Shown: positions 34,745-42,178 of the stretch, piece by piece
Position numbering within the stretch: position 1 is the first letter of the stretch
How the letters are laid out: each line of letters opens with the position of its first letter
NCBI GenBank assembly: GCA_903873395.1
Contig: CAIQOJ010000124.1
Location: forward strand, 1-64,000
Source of the DNA: an uncultured Acidimicrobiaceae bacterium
GTDB taxonomy: Bacteria > Actinomycetota > Acidimicrobiia > Acidimicrobiales > RAAP-2
DNA length: 64,000 nt
Reading direction: 5' to 3'
The notes under the pieces: generated by a model
Seen by the model: only the letters and a program-made list of their open reading frames with translations
Database searches by the model: none
Told to the model about the DNA's origin: nothing
Position numbers and translations under genes: made by a program

Positions 34745-36004
34745 ATGACTCACGCCGAGCAGTACTCGACGGTCGAGCCAGGAACGTCTTCTGAGCGTCG
34801 TCGCAAGGCTCCATTGCGAGCCACAGCAACGATCGCCCTAGCCTCTGTGCTTGGGGCCTCAGCCTTCGCGCTTTCGAGTGCGACACCTGCCTCCGCTGAC
34901 CAGATTTCCGACGCCCGGGCGCAAGCCTCTGCCATCACGGCAAAGTTGAATGCAGCCCAAGCGCAGATCCAGAGCCTCACCGGGCAGGTGACCGCAGCGG
35001 ACTACAAGCTGTCCCAGCTCCAGGGTCAGATCGACAACACCAAGGCTCAGATCGGCAAAGCTCAAAGCGCCGTGGCCAAGGACCAGCGCCAACTCCGCCA
35101 TCAGGCGATCGCCGACTACACCAACAGCGGCACGTCCAATACGGCAACGCAGTTGTTCACCTCTAACGTGAACACCAGCGGAATTCGCTCCGAGTACTCC
35201 TCGATCGCCACCGGAAACGTGACGGCCACCATCGCTCACCTCCATACGGCCCAAGCCCAACTGCAGGCGACACAGTCCTCACTGCAACAGCAGCAGTCCC
35301 AGGCCCGCTCTACCCGTGACAGCCTCGCGTCGGCCAAGAGCCAGGCGGCATCGCTGGCGGGCCAAGAGCGGTCGATGCTTGCAGGGGTGAACGCCAACAT
35401 CGCCAACTTGGTGGCCCAACAGCGAGCAGCCCAGGCCGCCGCACAGCGAGCCGCCGAAGCAGCCGCCTTCAACCAGAAGCAGCAGCAGGCGCAAGCCGCC
35501 GTGGCCGCGGCCCGTTCCGCCCAGCCGACAACTGTGGCGTCGCGGCCTAGCGGTGGCACCACCGGTGGTTCGGGAACCAGGACCGGATCAGGCTCTAGTA
35601 GTGGCTCGTCGTCAACCACGATCACCTCGTATGCCCCACCTCCGCCGTTGGCTGCTGGTGCTGCCGGTGCCGTGCAGGCCGCAGAGCGTGAGATCGGTGT
35701 CCCCTATGTGTGGGGCGGCTCGTCACCCTCCGGGTTCGACTGCTCGGGTCTCATCGCGTGGGCCTACTCCCAGGTCGGAATCGGGCTCCCCCACTTCTCT
35801 GGCGCACAGTACGCCAGCACCACTCATATCTCGATGGCGGACATCGCCCCCGGCGACCTCCTCTTCTACGGACCGGGTGGTTCAGAGCACGTCGCCATGT
35901 ATGTCGGCGGCGGCTCGATGATCGAGGCGCCCCACTCCGGGGCAACCGTGCACATCTCTGGTGTCCGGACCGGTGGCCTTGCTGGCATCGGTCGGGTTGG
36001 CTGA
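34745..36004 (+). CDS. NlpC/P60 peptidoglycan endopeptidase with coiled-coil, RipA-like
   Basis: A 419-residue exported cell-wall hydrolase. The signal peptide spans about residues 24-50 (ATATIALASVLGASAFAL, cleavage after TPASA). A long coiled coil rich in Gln and Ala follows (about 52-265; SQLQGQIDNTKAQIGKAQSA), then a Ser/Thr/Gly linker and a C-terminal NlpC/P60 domain. The catalytic Cys is in GFDCSGLIAWAYSQ and the His in GSEHVAMYVGG. The layout matches RipA/CwlO-type enzymes that cut the peptide stem and use the coiled coil as an autoinhibitory or FtsEX-contact segment. It is followed by a terminator hairpin. Confidence 0.92.
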   Translation: MTHAEQYSTVEPGTSSERRRKAPLRATATIALASVLGASAFALSSATPASADQISDARAQASAITAKLNAAQAQIQSLTGQVTAADYKLSQLQGQIDNTKAQIGKAQSAVAKDQRQLRHQAIADYTNSGTSNTATQLFTSNVNTSGIRSEYSSIATGNVTATIAHLHTAQAQLQATQSSLQQQQSQARSTRDSLASAKSQAASLAGQERSMLAGVNANIANLVAQQRAAQAAAQRAAEAAAFNQKQQQAQAAVAAARSAQPTTVASRPSGGTTGGSGTRTGSGSSSGSSSTTITSYAPPPPLAAGAAGAVQAAEREIGVPYVWGGSSPSGFDCSGLIAWAYSQVGIGLPHFSGAQYASTTHISMADIAPGDLLFYGPGGSEHVAMYVGGGSMIEAPHSGATVHISGVRTGGLAGIGRVG

Positions 36005-36022
36005 GTCGGCGCACGTTGCCAG

Positions 36023-36038
36023 CGGACCCTGAGGTCCG
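36023..36038 (+). terminator. Hairpin after the NlpC/P60 gene
   Basis: CGGACC, loop CTGA, GGTCCG gives a perfect six-bp stem 19 bp after the stop. No U-tract. Confidence 0.5.
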
Positions 36039-36136
36039 TGACAGCCAGTCGAGGTGGATGCGGCCAGTCAAGGTGCAGGGCATACTGACGTTGCCGACCC
36101 AGTTGGCGCCGTAAGCCCGGATCCAGGAGCGCTCTC

Positions 36137-37165
36137 GTGAGACCTATTCCCGTCGCCTTCCACATCTGGTTCCTTGAGGTCCATACCTACGGGATCGGCC
36201 TGGCCCTGACCTTCTGGTTCGGACTTCGCTACACCGAGCGCAGGCTCCGTAACGCGGGCTACCCGTGGGACTGGGTGACGGGCATGTTCGTCTGGGTGGT
36301 GGTGTCAGCCATCGCAGGCGCCCGTCTCCTCCACGTTCTTTCCCACCCCTCGTACTACTTGGCGCATCCGAGCCAGGTGGCCGCCATCTGGCAGGGTGGC
36401 CTCTCCTCGTTCGGGGGGTTGCTCCTTGCCGTGCCCGTGGCCATCATCAGCTCGCGTCGACGTTGTCCCCAGCTGGCAACCCTCCGTTTTGGCGATCTCC
36501 TGGCTCCCGTGCTCATGGCGTGCTGGGGCATGGGCCGACTGCTGGGCCCCCAGCTCATGGTGAATGGCGGGGGCCATCCGACGAACCAATGGTTCGGCAT
36601 GTACTACGCCGGCAATCATCCCGACGTGAAGGTCCTTCCCGTGCCGTTGTTCCAAGCAGCAGAGGACTTCGCCATCTTCGGCATCCTCCTTCTGGTCGAA
36701 CGATGGCTGCGCAGCGTCGGGCCTGAAGGGTGGGCCACAACACCGGCTGCTGACACCAGCCTCACGGACCGCGCACTTCCTCCTGCTGGCATCGTCCTCA
36801 GCATCGGCATGATCCTCTGGGGCATCGAGCGGTCCCTGGACGAGCATCTGTGGCTGGGTGAGGACGGTCACCTCGGTTCGTTGTTGGTCCAGATCGCCGG
36901 CCTCTCGCTCTCGGTGGCCGGCATCATTCTCCTGGCCACCCGAGTCGGAGCGTTCCAGCGGTGGCGGGTCGGTGGTGCATCGTCGATGAGAGAGCGTCCG
37001 TCCACCGAGTTGACCAACCCCTCGGGCGACGTCGACCTAGGCCGTGACGTCAACGCCGAGCCAGAACGCATCCCTGAAGGCAGCCATCATGATGACGTAC
37101 GCCCGTCGCCGGACCTGGACCCAGCCACGCCCGGTAGCGGAGGCTCACCGCTACCCGACGACTGA
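36137..37165 (+). CDS. lgt: Prolipoprotein diacylglyceryl transferase (Lgt) family protein
   Basis: A 342-residue multi-spanning membrane protein, about seven helices, with the Lgt topology: HIWFLEVHTYGIGLAL at the N-terminus, GLRYTERR, AIAGARLLHVL and WQGGLSSFGGLLLAVP. Lgt attaches diacylglycerol to the lipobox cysteine of prelipoproteins, and the window encodes probable lipoproteins. The family signature GRxGNxxNxExxG is altered here to GRLLGPQLMVNGGGHPT, so the Asn and Glu expected in it are not at their usual spacing. A polar tail of about 80 residues follows the last helix. The GTG is preceded by AGGAG. Confidence 0.8.
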   Translation: MRPIPVAFHIWFLEVHTYGIGLALTFWFGLRYTERRLRNAGYPWDWVTGMFVWVVVSAIAGARLLHVLSHPSYYLAHPSQVAAIWQGGLSSFGGLLLAVPVAIISSRRRCPQLATLRFGDLLAPVLMACWGMGRLLGPQLMVNGGGHPTNQWFGMYYAGNHPDVKVLPVPLFQAAEDFAIFGILLLVERWLRSVGPEGWATTPAADTSLTDRALPPAGIVLSIGMILWGIERSLDEHLWLGEDGHLGSLLVQIAGLSLSVAGIILLATRVGAFQRWRVGGASSMRERPSTELTNPSGDVDLGRDVNAEPERIPEGSHHDDVRPSPDLDPATPGSGGSPLPDD

Positions 37166-38029
37166 CACCCGATCTGCAGACCGGTCGGCCATCGCTGCAT
37201 CGGCACCGAGGTCCTCGGCTTGCCCTCCCGATGCCGTCGGCACAGCACAGACATCACGGTCGGACTCAGCCGGCCAGGCCACACGCAGGATGCCGGTGAC
37301 CACGGCCACGCCGACCACCACCGCCGAACCGATGACCAGCCCGCCAGTAATCCCAGCCAGGACTACCCAGATGGCTACGGATGACGCCGTCAGGACGGCG
37401 ATGACCAGACGGTGGGCCCAGATCCCGGCGGCGGCAAACCTACGGTGGAAGGCCAGCAGCGCCCCAGGGTCCTCGAGCCTGGCTGTCAGCAGCACGGCCA
37501 GACCACGGATCACGCCGAACCACCCACCGACGGCCAAGGCGACCGGGGGGTTGCCCGTCAGGCCGGCCAGAACAACCAAGAGGTAGACAGACGCGGTGGT
37601 GATGTAGGTGGCCAGACCGCATCCGATCTGCCAGCCGAATCCGGCGCCATAGACCCAGGGCCGGTAGGCGTCGAGCCACCGCTCGTTGACCTGTCGCCGG
37701 TGGAAGGGGAGGCGATGGCGAGCCAGACCGGCATCAGATACCAGGGCGACCAGGATGGCCGTCAGCGCCGCCATGCCGACCACGGTCGCCGACAAGCCCA
37801 GGGAACGGACCCCTACGGCAGCCAGGGCGGCCACACCACCCAAGGTGAGTCCGCCGACCACGGCCCCGCTGATGAACCAGGCCGCCGTCACCCCATAGCG
37901 ATGGCCTTTGCCTCGTTCGCTGAAGGGCGTGATGGTTGACAGCATCGAGAGCCCACACGGGGACCAGGTCGACCGGATGGCCGCGGCCAGGGCGACCGCC
38001 AAGGTAACGATGATGAGGGTGGTGGTCAT
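37151..38029 (-). CDS. MauF/CcdA-like membrane protein of the mau-like cluster
   Basis: A 292-residue integral membrane protein with six or seven hydrophobic helices. STWSPCGLSMLSTITPFSERGKGHRYG (about 20-46) resembles the first conserved loop of MauF and the distantly related DsbD/CcdA thiol-electron transporters; C25 is in WSPCG. A second cysteine lies in GWQIGCGLA (about 138). MauF is needed for methylamine dehydrogenase maturation in Paracoccus. A role in moving reducing or oxidising equivalents to the Cys-rich exported protein encoded just upstream is likely. GAGGAG stands five bases before the ATG. The gene is 84 bp downstream of the Cys-rich gene. Confidence 0.72.
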   Translation of the reverse strand: MTTTLIIVTLAVALAAAIRSTWSPCGLSMLSTITPFSERGKGHRYGVTAAWFISGAVVGGLTLGGVAALAAVGVRSLGLSATVVGMAALTAILVALVSDAGLARHRLPFHRRQVNERWLDAYRPWVYGAGFGWQIGCGLATYITTASVYLLVVLAGLTGNPPVALAVGGWFGVIRGLAVLLTARLEDPGALLAFHRRFAAAGIWAHRLVIAVLTASSVAIWVVLAGITGGLVIGSAVVVGVAVVTGILRVAWPAESDRDVCAVPTASGGQAEDLGADAAMADRSADRVSVVG

Positions 38030-38113
38030 GGTGCTCCTCGATGCAGGGGAGTTGGGGCGCAGAGAGAGCGCTCGGAATCGTGTTGGCGATGGCGGTGGGT
38101 CCGATCGACCATT

Positions 38114-39529
38114 TCAGACAGGGCTCCCCAGGAAGGGGGCGTCGAAGGCGAAGATCCCGCCATCAGAGGCCACACACCAGTAGCCACCGGTGGCTGTGTC
38201 GCCAGCCAGCCCCACCATCGGCCGGGCCAGGTGCTGGCCACCCATCGAGCCGTAGAAGGCGGCGTCACCGAAGGCGAAGATCCCGCCGTCGGCGGCCACG
38301 AACCAGTAGCCCTTGCCCGATGAGGTGGCCGCCATGCCCACGATGGGCTCGTTGAGGTGCTGGCCACCCATCGAGCCGTAGAAGGCGGCGTCACCGAAGG
38401 CGAAGATCCCGCCGTCGGCGGCACACAGCCAGTAGCCCTTGCCCGACCGGGTGGCCGCCATGCCCACGATGGGCTGGTTCAGGTGCTGGCCACCCATCGA
38501 GCCGTAGAAGGCGGCGTCACCGAAGGCGAAGATCCCGCCGTCGGAGGCCACGAACCAGTAGCCCTTGCCCGACGGGGTGGCCGCCATGCCCACGATGGGC
38601 TGGTTGAGGTGCTGGCCGCCCATCGAGCCGTAGAAGACAGCGTCACCAAAGGTGAAGATTCCGCCGTCGGCGGCACACAGCCAGTAGCCCTTGCCCGAGG
38701 GAGTGGCCGCAATGCCCACGATGGGCTGGTTGAGGTGGGTGGTGGCCAGGTCCCCGACGGCCGGGAACGTCCCATACGAGAACACCTTCCCGAACGAGGT
38801 GACCATGCCGTAGCCGCCGGCTGTCGTGACCGCAGCCAGACTGCGCACCTTGCACTCGGTGATGGGAGCGTTACACGGCGGCGGAGGTGGTGGTGGCGGT
38901 GCGGGAATGGCCGGGGTCCAGCACGGCTCGTTGTGCTCGGCGGTGTGGTTGTCCTTGGCCAACGTGGTGGTGCACGACGGATCCACCGTCCACGGCGGCA
39001 CGCAGGCCACTACCCGGCAGACAATGCGGCCGATGCAGGAGATCTGCTGGTTGCACTGGCCGTAGCGAAACTGGAAACAGCCCGTCACCCACGAGTTGCA
39101 CCCTTGAGGCCCACACCCGCACGTGGTCCCGTCACAGCCGGGTTCGCAGAATCCCCACCCGCCCCCACAGCCGGTGGTGCACCCACACGTGGCGTGGCAG
39201 TCCATGTAGTAGCGGGGTCCGCCGCAGTAGCTCGAGTTGTCCGCCTTCCACCAGCCACCCATGACCGTGTCGGCCGGGCAGTAGTTGTATCCACCGTTGA
39301 TCGAACAGCAGAACTCCGACCAGCCCGCACAACACGTCGTACCGCAGCCGCACGCGCTCGACCCACAGGTGCATACGTACCCGTAGGCCGTGCCCGGACG
39401 CAGCAGGAGGTCGAGGCCCGATCCCACCGTGACTGCACTGCCGGCCAGAGCCGAGCGGTTGATGAAACTGCGCCGCGACACTCGGGCCGCCAGGAAGGTC
39501 GAGGCCCGCTCGACCAGTGCCGTACTCAT
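38114..39529 (-). CDS. Tat-exported Cys-rich protein: MADH light-chain-like domain fused to 42-residue repeats
   Basis: A 471-residue protein with a Tat signal (SRRSFINRSALAGSA, residues 18-32). Residues 53-226 contain 28 cysteines. Here CPADTVMGGWW (84-94) and YYMDC (107-111) resemble CPPGTKLATASW and YRDC of the methylamine dehydrogenase light chain, whose Trp57 and Asp76 they would match. At the place of its second quinone Trp (IWCFG) this protein has ISCIG, so tryptophan tryptophylquinone may not form. A Pro8 linker (211-218) leads to four 42-residue repeats (279-446) plus two degenerate ones, possibly a beta-propeller. The start overlaps the mauE stop by ATGA. Confidence 0.75.
   Translation of the reverse strand: MSTALVERASTFLAARVSRRSFINRSALAGSAVTVGSGLDLLLRPGTAYGYVCTCGSSACGCGTTCCAGWSEFCCSINGGYNYCPADTVMGGWWKADNSSYCGGPRYYMDCHATCGCTTGCGGGWGFCEPGCDGTTCGCGPQGCNSWVTGCFQFRYGQCNQQISCIGRIVCRVVACVPPWTVDPSCTTTLAKDNHTAEHNEPCWTPAIPAPPPPPPPPCNAPITECKVRSLAAVTTAGGYGMVTSFGKVFSYGTFPAVGDLATTHLNQPIVGIAATPSGKGYWLCAADGGIFTFGDAVFYGSMGGQHLNQPIVGMAATPSGKGYWFVASDGGIFAFGDAAFYGSMGGQHLNQPIVGMAATRSGKGYWLCAADGGIFAFGDAAFYGSMGGQHLNEPIVGMAATSSGKGYWFVAADGGIFAFGDAAFYGSMGGQHLARPMVGLAGDTATGGYWCVASDGGIFAFDAPFLGSPV
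38117..38816 (-). repeat. 126-bp tandem coding repeat (4 good copies, 2 degenerate)
   Basis: Four 126-bp units fill 38192-38695, each encoding GKGYWxxAxDGGIFxFGDAxFYGSMGGQHLNxPIVGMAATxS. A diverged copy precedes them and a truncated one follows. The nucleotide identity is very high, suggesting recent amplification or gene conversion. Confidence 0.9.
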
Positions 39530-40080
39530 GCCTCACCCCCACGGGTGATGCCGAGTCGCATCCGGATGGCGCCGACCTCGGCCAGCGAGGACAGGGCCAG
39601 GTAGGTCAGATACGCACACAGCCCGCCGAGCAGGGCGAGAGGCACCCCGTGCCAGGGCTGGTGGCTCAGGAGGCTCCCGAGGGAACTGGCCGGCACCTGG
39701 AAGGCCACTACGCCAGCCGATGCAGCCAGCACCAGGTTGATGACGACATGGAGGCGGGTGGCTGGGGTGTCGGGACGACTGAAGCACCCACAGCTGGCCA
39801 AGGGACCGCCGCGGACCAGCACGACGGTGACAAATCCGGAGAACGCGACATACGAGAGCGCCACCAGGCCGGCCGTGATCGGACCAGGGCGAACCAACGC
39901 GACGGCACCAATCACCGCTTCAATCGCAGCGCCCGTCCGCACCAGAGGCCGAAGGACGGCTACGGGAAGAGGAACGGTCTCGGCCAACCCCCGAGCCGTG
40001 TCGGCCGGGCGCCAGGTCTTGGCCGCTCCAGCGGCCACCAACAAGAGGCACGCCGCCAGGTAGATCCCGGTCATCGCCAT
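39526..40080 (-). CDS. mauE: MauE/DoxX-like redox-associated membrane protein
   Basis: A 184-residue four-helix membrane protein of the MauE family. Features are LLLVAAGAAKTWRPADTARGLAET, VRTGAAIEAVIGAVAL and LASCGCFSRPDTPATRLHVVINL, with the CxC pair C97/C99 typical of MauE. In methylotrophs MauE and MauD are needed for disulfide formation in the dehydrogenase light chain. Here the gene lies directly before the Cys-rich gene and overlaps it by four bases, which strongly suggests the same kind of partnership. GGGGAG stands upstream of the ATG; a second ATG two codons later is possible. Confidence 0.88.
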   Translation of the reverse strand: MAMTGIYLAACLLLVAAGAAKTWRPADTARGLAETVPLPVAVLRPLVRTGAAIEAVIGAVALVRPGPITAGLVALSYVAFSGFVTVVLVRGGPLASCGCFSRPDTPATRLHVVINLVLAASAGVVAFQVPASSLGSLLSHQPWHGVPLALLGGLCAYLTYLALSSLAEVGAIRMRLGITRGGEA

Positions 40081-40117
40081 GAGACGACTCCCCTCTCTCG
40101 TGCCAAGGTAGTTGAGC

Positions 40118-40606
40118 TCAGTTCCATCCGGGACCTGCAGGTGCTGGCTGAACGGACACCTCGACGGCGAGCTGGGCCAAGAGGCGGTTGACCACCGACA
40201 CCAGCGCCCGTCTGCGGGCGTAACTGCCCAGGACGATGTAGAGAGTGAACGGCCGGCCGTTTTCGGTGAAGAACCACTGCGTGCCAGCCTGGCCCTTCAA
40301 GCCCCTGCGAAGGACATGAGGGGCAAAGTGCTCGGGACTCAGTTCCTTGGGTATGCCCTCATGAGCAAACAGCGGCGTACCCAGACTTTCCGGCCCGTAC
40401 TCGAAAAGGACGGCAAAGATGTCGGTGTCACGCATCAGCGTCACGGCCCCGCCACCGAAGTCCCCCACCTCGGTGGGCAGAGCGAATGTGGCGAAGTGGG
40501 CAACAGCGTGGGAGCGCTCGGGTCCCTCCGCGTTGTGGCGAAAGATGCGGCCTTCGAATCCCGTGGGCAGATGGGCTCGGATCCCGTGGGCCCGGAGTTG
40601 GGCCAC
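40118..40606 (-). CDS. Conserved protein of unknown function in the mau-like cluster
   Basis: A 162-residue soluble protein that I cannot assign. It begins with GTG three bases after the stop of the upstream thioredoxin-like gene, so it is translationally linked. Sequence features: LRAHGIRAHLPTGFEGRIFRH, an aspartate- and glycine-rich ALPTEVGDFGGGAVTLM, then FFTENGRPFTLYIVLGSYARRRALVSVVNRLLAQL. No signal peptide, cysteine pair or membrane helix is present. It is predicted mixed alpha/beta and cytoplasmic, and might be a chaperone or a targeting factor for the Tat substrate; this is inference from position. Confidence 0.7.
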   Translation of the reverse strand: MAQLRAHGIRAHLPTGFEGRIFRHNAEGPERSHAVAHFATFALPTEVGDFGGGAVTLMRDTDIFAVLFEYGPESLGTPLFAHEGIPKELSPEHFAPHVLRRGLKGQAGTQWFFTENGRPFTLYIVLGSYARRRALVSVVNRLLAQLAVEVSVQPAPAGPGWN

Positions 40607-40609
40607 CGG

Positions 40610-41458
40610 TCAGCTGGCCTGTCCGAGCCCGGTGCGGCTCAGCGGCATGCGGGCATCGGGTGGGCCGTAGAGGTCCTCGAGCGAGGTGGGATACAAGCTG
40701 GGATCACCCGGAAGGATGCCGGCCTGGCGCAGGACGCTGTCGTTGTCGGACTCCCGTTCGGGTCCATCCATGGCCACCGTCCGATCGGCTCGGGTGCCGG
40801 CGCCAAACGCGGTGGCGTCGATGTCGGCCCGTCGCACCAATTCGGCGACCTGGTCGAAGTGGTTGGCCACGCCCTCGCCGATACGGCGCCCGGCATCACC
40901 ATCGATCAGGACGAAGAACGGTGACCCGGGAACCTCGTAGTCGGTCCAGGCGTCACTGGACATGACCACCGAGAGACCGGGTCCAGCCAGTGCGGCTACC
41001 TCGCCGGGGATCTCCCGATCTGGTCCCTTGGTGACCACCACTAATCGAGCGCCCATCGGCAGACCCAGGTCGGCCGGGCGTCGGAACGCGTCCCAGAACC
41101 CGGCGCACGAGGCACAGCCAGTCGACAAGAAGGCCAGCAGGGTGAACCCTGAGGAACCGGCCGGGCTCACGGCCAGGGCATCGCCTGTCGGAGTGACCCC
41201 TGCGATCGCTGGTGCCGAGGAAGCATCCCGATCAGGAGGAAGTGGGGGCCCCATCGTGAAAGTCACCGGTGCCGGACGAGACCCAGCCCCATGGACACCA
41301 GCGTGCCCCTGGTGTCCAGATCCATCGAGGGGGTCACCTACACCGGCACCGAGGTCGTGCAGCGCCTTGAGGATGTCCGCATGGCTGCGGAGCAACCCGG
41401 CCACCAGAACGGCCAATAGGGCAACCACGGCCCCCAACACCACACAAACTGCCACCAT
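40610..41458 (-). CDS. MauD/TlpA-like membrane-anchored thioredoxin
   Basis: A 282-residue protein with an N-terminal membrane anchor (about 4-24, AVCVVLGAVVALLAVLVAGLL) and an extracytoplasmic thioredoxin-like domain. The active site is CASC in FLSTGCASCAGFWDAF (C115, C118), and the cis-Pro region is DYEVPGSPFFVLIDGD. This matches MauD and TlpA proteins that form or isomerise disulfides in exported partners. A Cys-rich partner with 28 cysteines is encoded two genes downstream. The ATG at 41458 was chosen over one 33 bp upstream because AGGAGG is six bases before it. It is the first gene of the five-gene unit. Confidence 0.85.
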   Translation of the reverse strand: MVAVCVVLGAVVALLAVLVAGLLRSHADILKALHDLGAGVGDPLDGSGHQGHAGVHGAGSRPAPVTFTMGPPLPPDRDASSAPAIAGVTPTGDALAVSPAGSSGFTLLAFLSTGCASCAGFWDAFRRPADLGLPMGARLVVVTKGPDREIPGEVAALAGPGLSVVMSSDAWTDYEVPGSPFFVLIDGDAGRRIGEGVANHFDQVAELVRRADIDATAFGAGTRADRTVAMDGPERESDNDSVLRQAGILPGDPSLYPTSLEDLYGPPDARMPLSRTGLGQAS

Positions 41459-41691
41459 CTTCGACCTCCTGGCCCCAAGGACGACGAGCACCGCCGAACC
41501 TGACTTGTTGGCTACTGTAGAGATCAGACCTCAGCGAACGGTGGCAATCGCGGCCCCAAGGGCAAACTATTTTTCCCGCCCTTCGGCCCTGGTCGGGCAA
41601 GGGGCACCCCAGTACGCTTCGGCCACTACTCACGGCCGGACCTGAGCGGCGGGACCGCTATGGCCGGATCGAAGCCGATGCGGAGGTACCC

Positions 41692-42057
41692 ATGGGACTG
41701 AGGATCGAGTGCGTCAGCATCGACGCCGTCGACCCCGAAGCGCTCGGCCGCTTCTGGGCCGAAGCGCTCGGGTGGGAGGACCGGATGGACGAGGACGGGG
41801 ACGTCTGGGTCGAGCCGGGCGAGGGTCACGTACTGCGCGGGCGATGTGCACCGCTCCTCTGTATCGCCGTCCCCGACGACAAGCGGTCAAAGAACCGTCT
41901 TCACCTCGACCTGGTGCCCGACGACCAAGAGGTTGAGGTCGAGCGGTTGCTGGCCCTCGGAGCCTCCAAACCTGACATCGGCCAGTCCGGGACCGAGTCC
42001 TGGGTGGTGTTGGCTGACCCCGAAGGAAACGAGTTCTGCGTCCTCGACGAGATCTAG
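41692..42057 (+). CDS. VOC (glyoxalase/dioxygenase superfamily) protein
   Basis: A 121-residue protein with the two beta-alpha-beta-beta-beta modules of the vicinal oxygen chelate fold: IECVSIDAVDPEALGRFWAEALGWE at the N-terminus and WVVLADPEGNEFCVLDE at the C-terminus. Metal-ligand candidates are sparse (H in RLHLDLV and E in NEFCV), so catalytic activity is uncertain. Proteins of this length are common in actinobacteria and often of unknown role. GGAGG stands before the ATG. Confidence 0.82.
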   Translation: MGLRIECVSIDAVDPEALGRFWAEALGWEDRMDEDGDVWVEPGEGHVLRGRCAPLLCIAVPDDKRSKNRLHLDLVPDDQEVEVERLLALGASKPDIGQSGTESWVVLADPEGNEFCVLDEI

Positions 42058-42117
42058 GCGAAGCGCATCCCCGGGAAACACCCCGAGGACACCTTCTCCT
42101 GCAGGGCTCCCTCAGTA

Positions 42118-42174
42118 TCGAGGATGCGCCTCGTTACCGAGGGTGCGCCCTGGTGCCGAGCGTGCACCTCCGCC
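42118..42174. repeat. Degenerate 19-bp tandem repeat, 3 copies
   Basis: Three imperfect units of 19 bp (42118-42136, 42137-42155, 42156-42174) share the core CGAGGRTGCGCC-type sequence. They end 4 bp before the stop of the minus-strand SDR gene. Confidence 0.6.
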
Positions 42175-42178
42175 GGAT

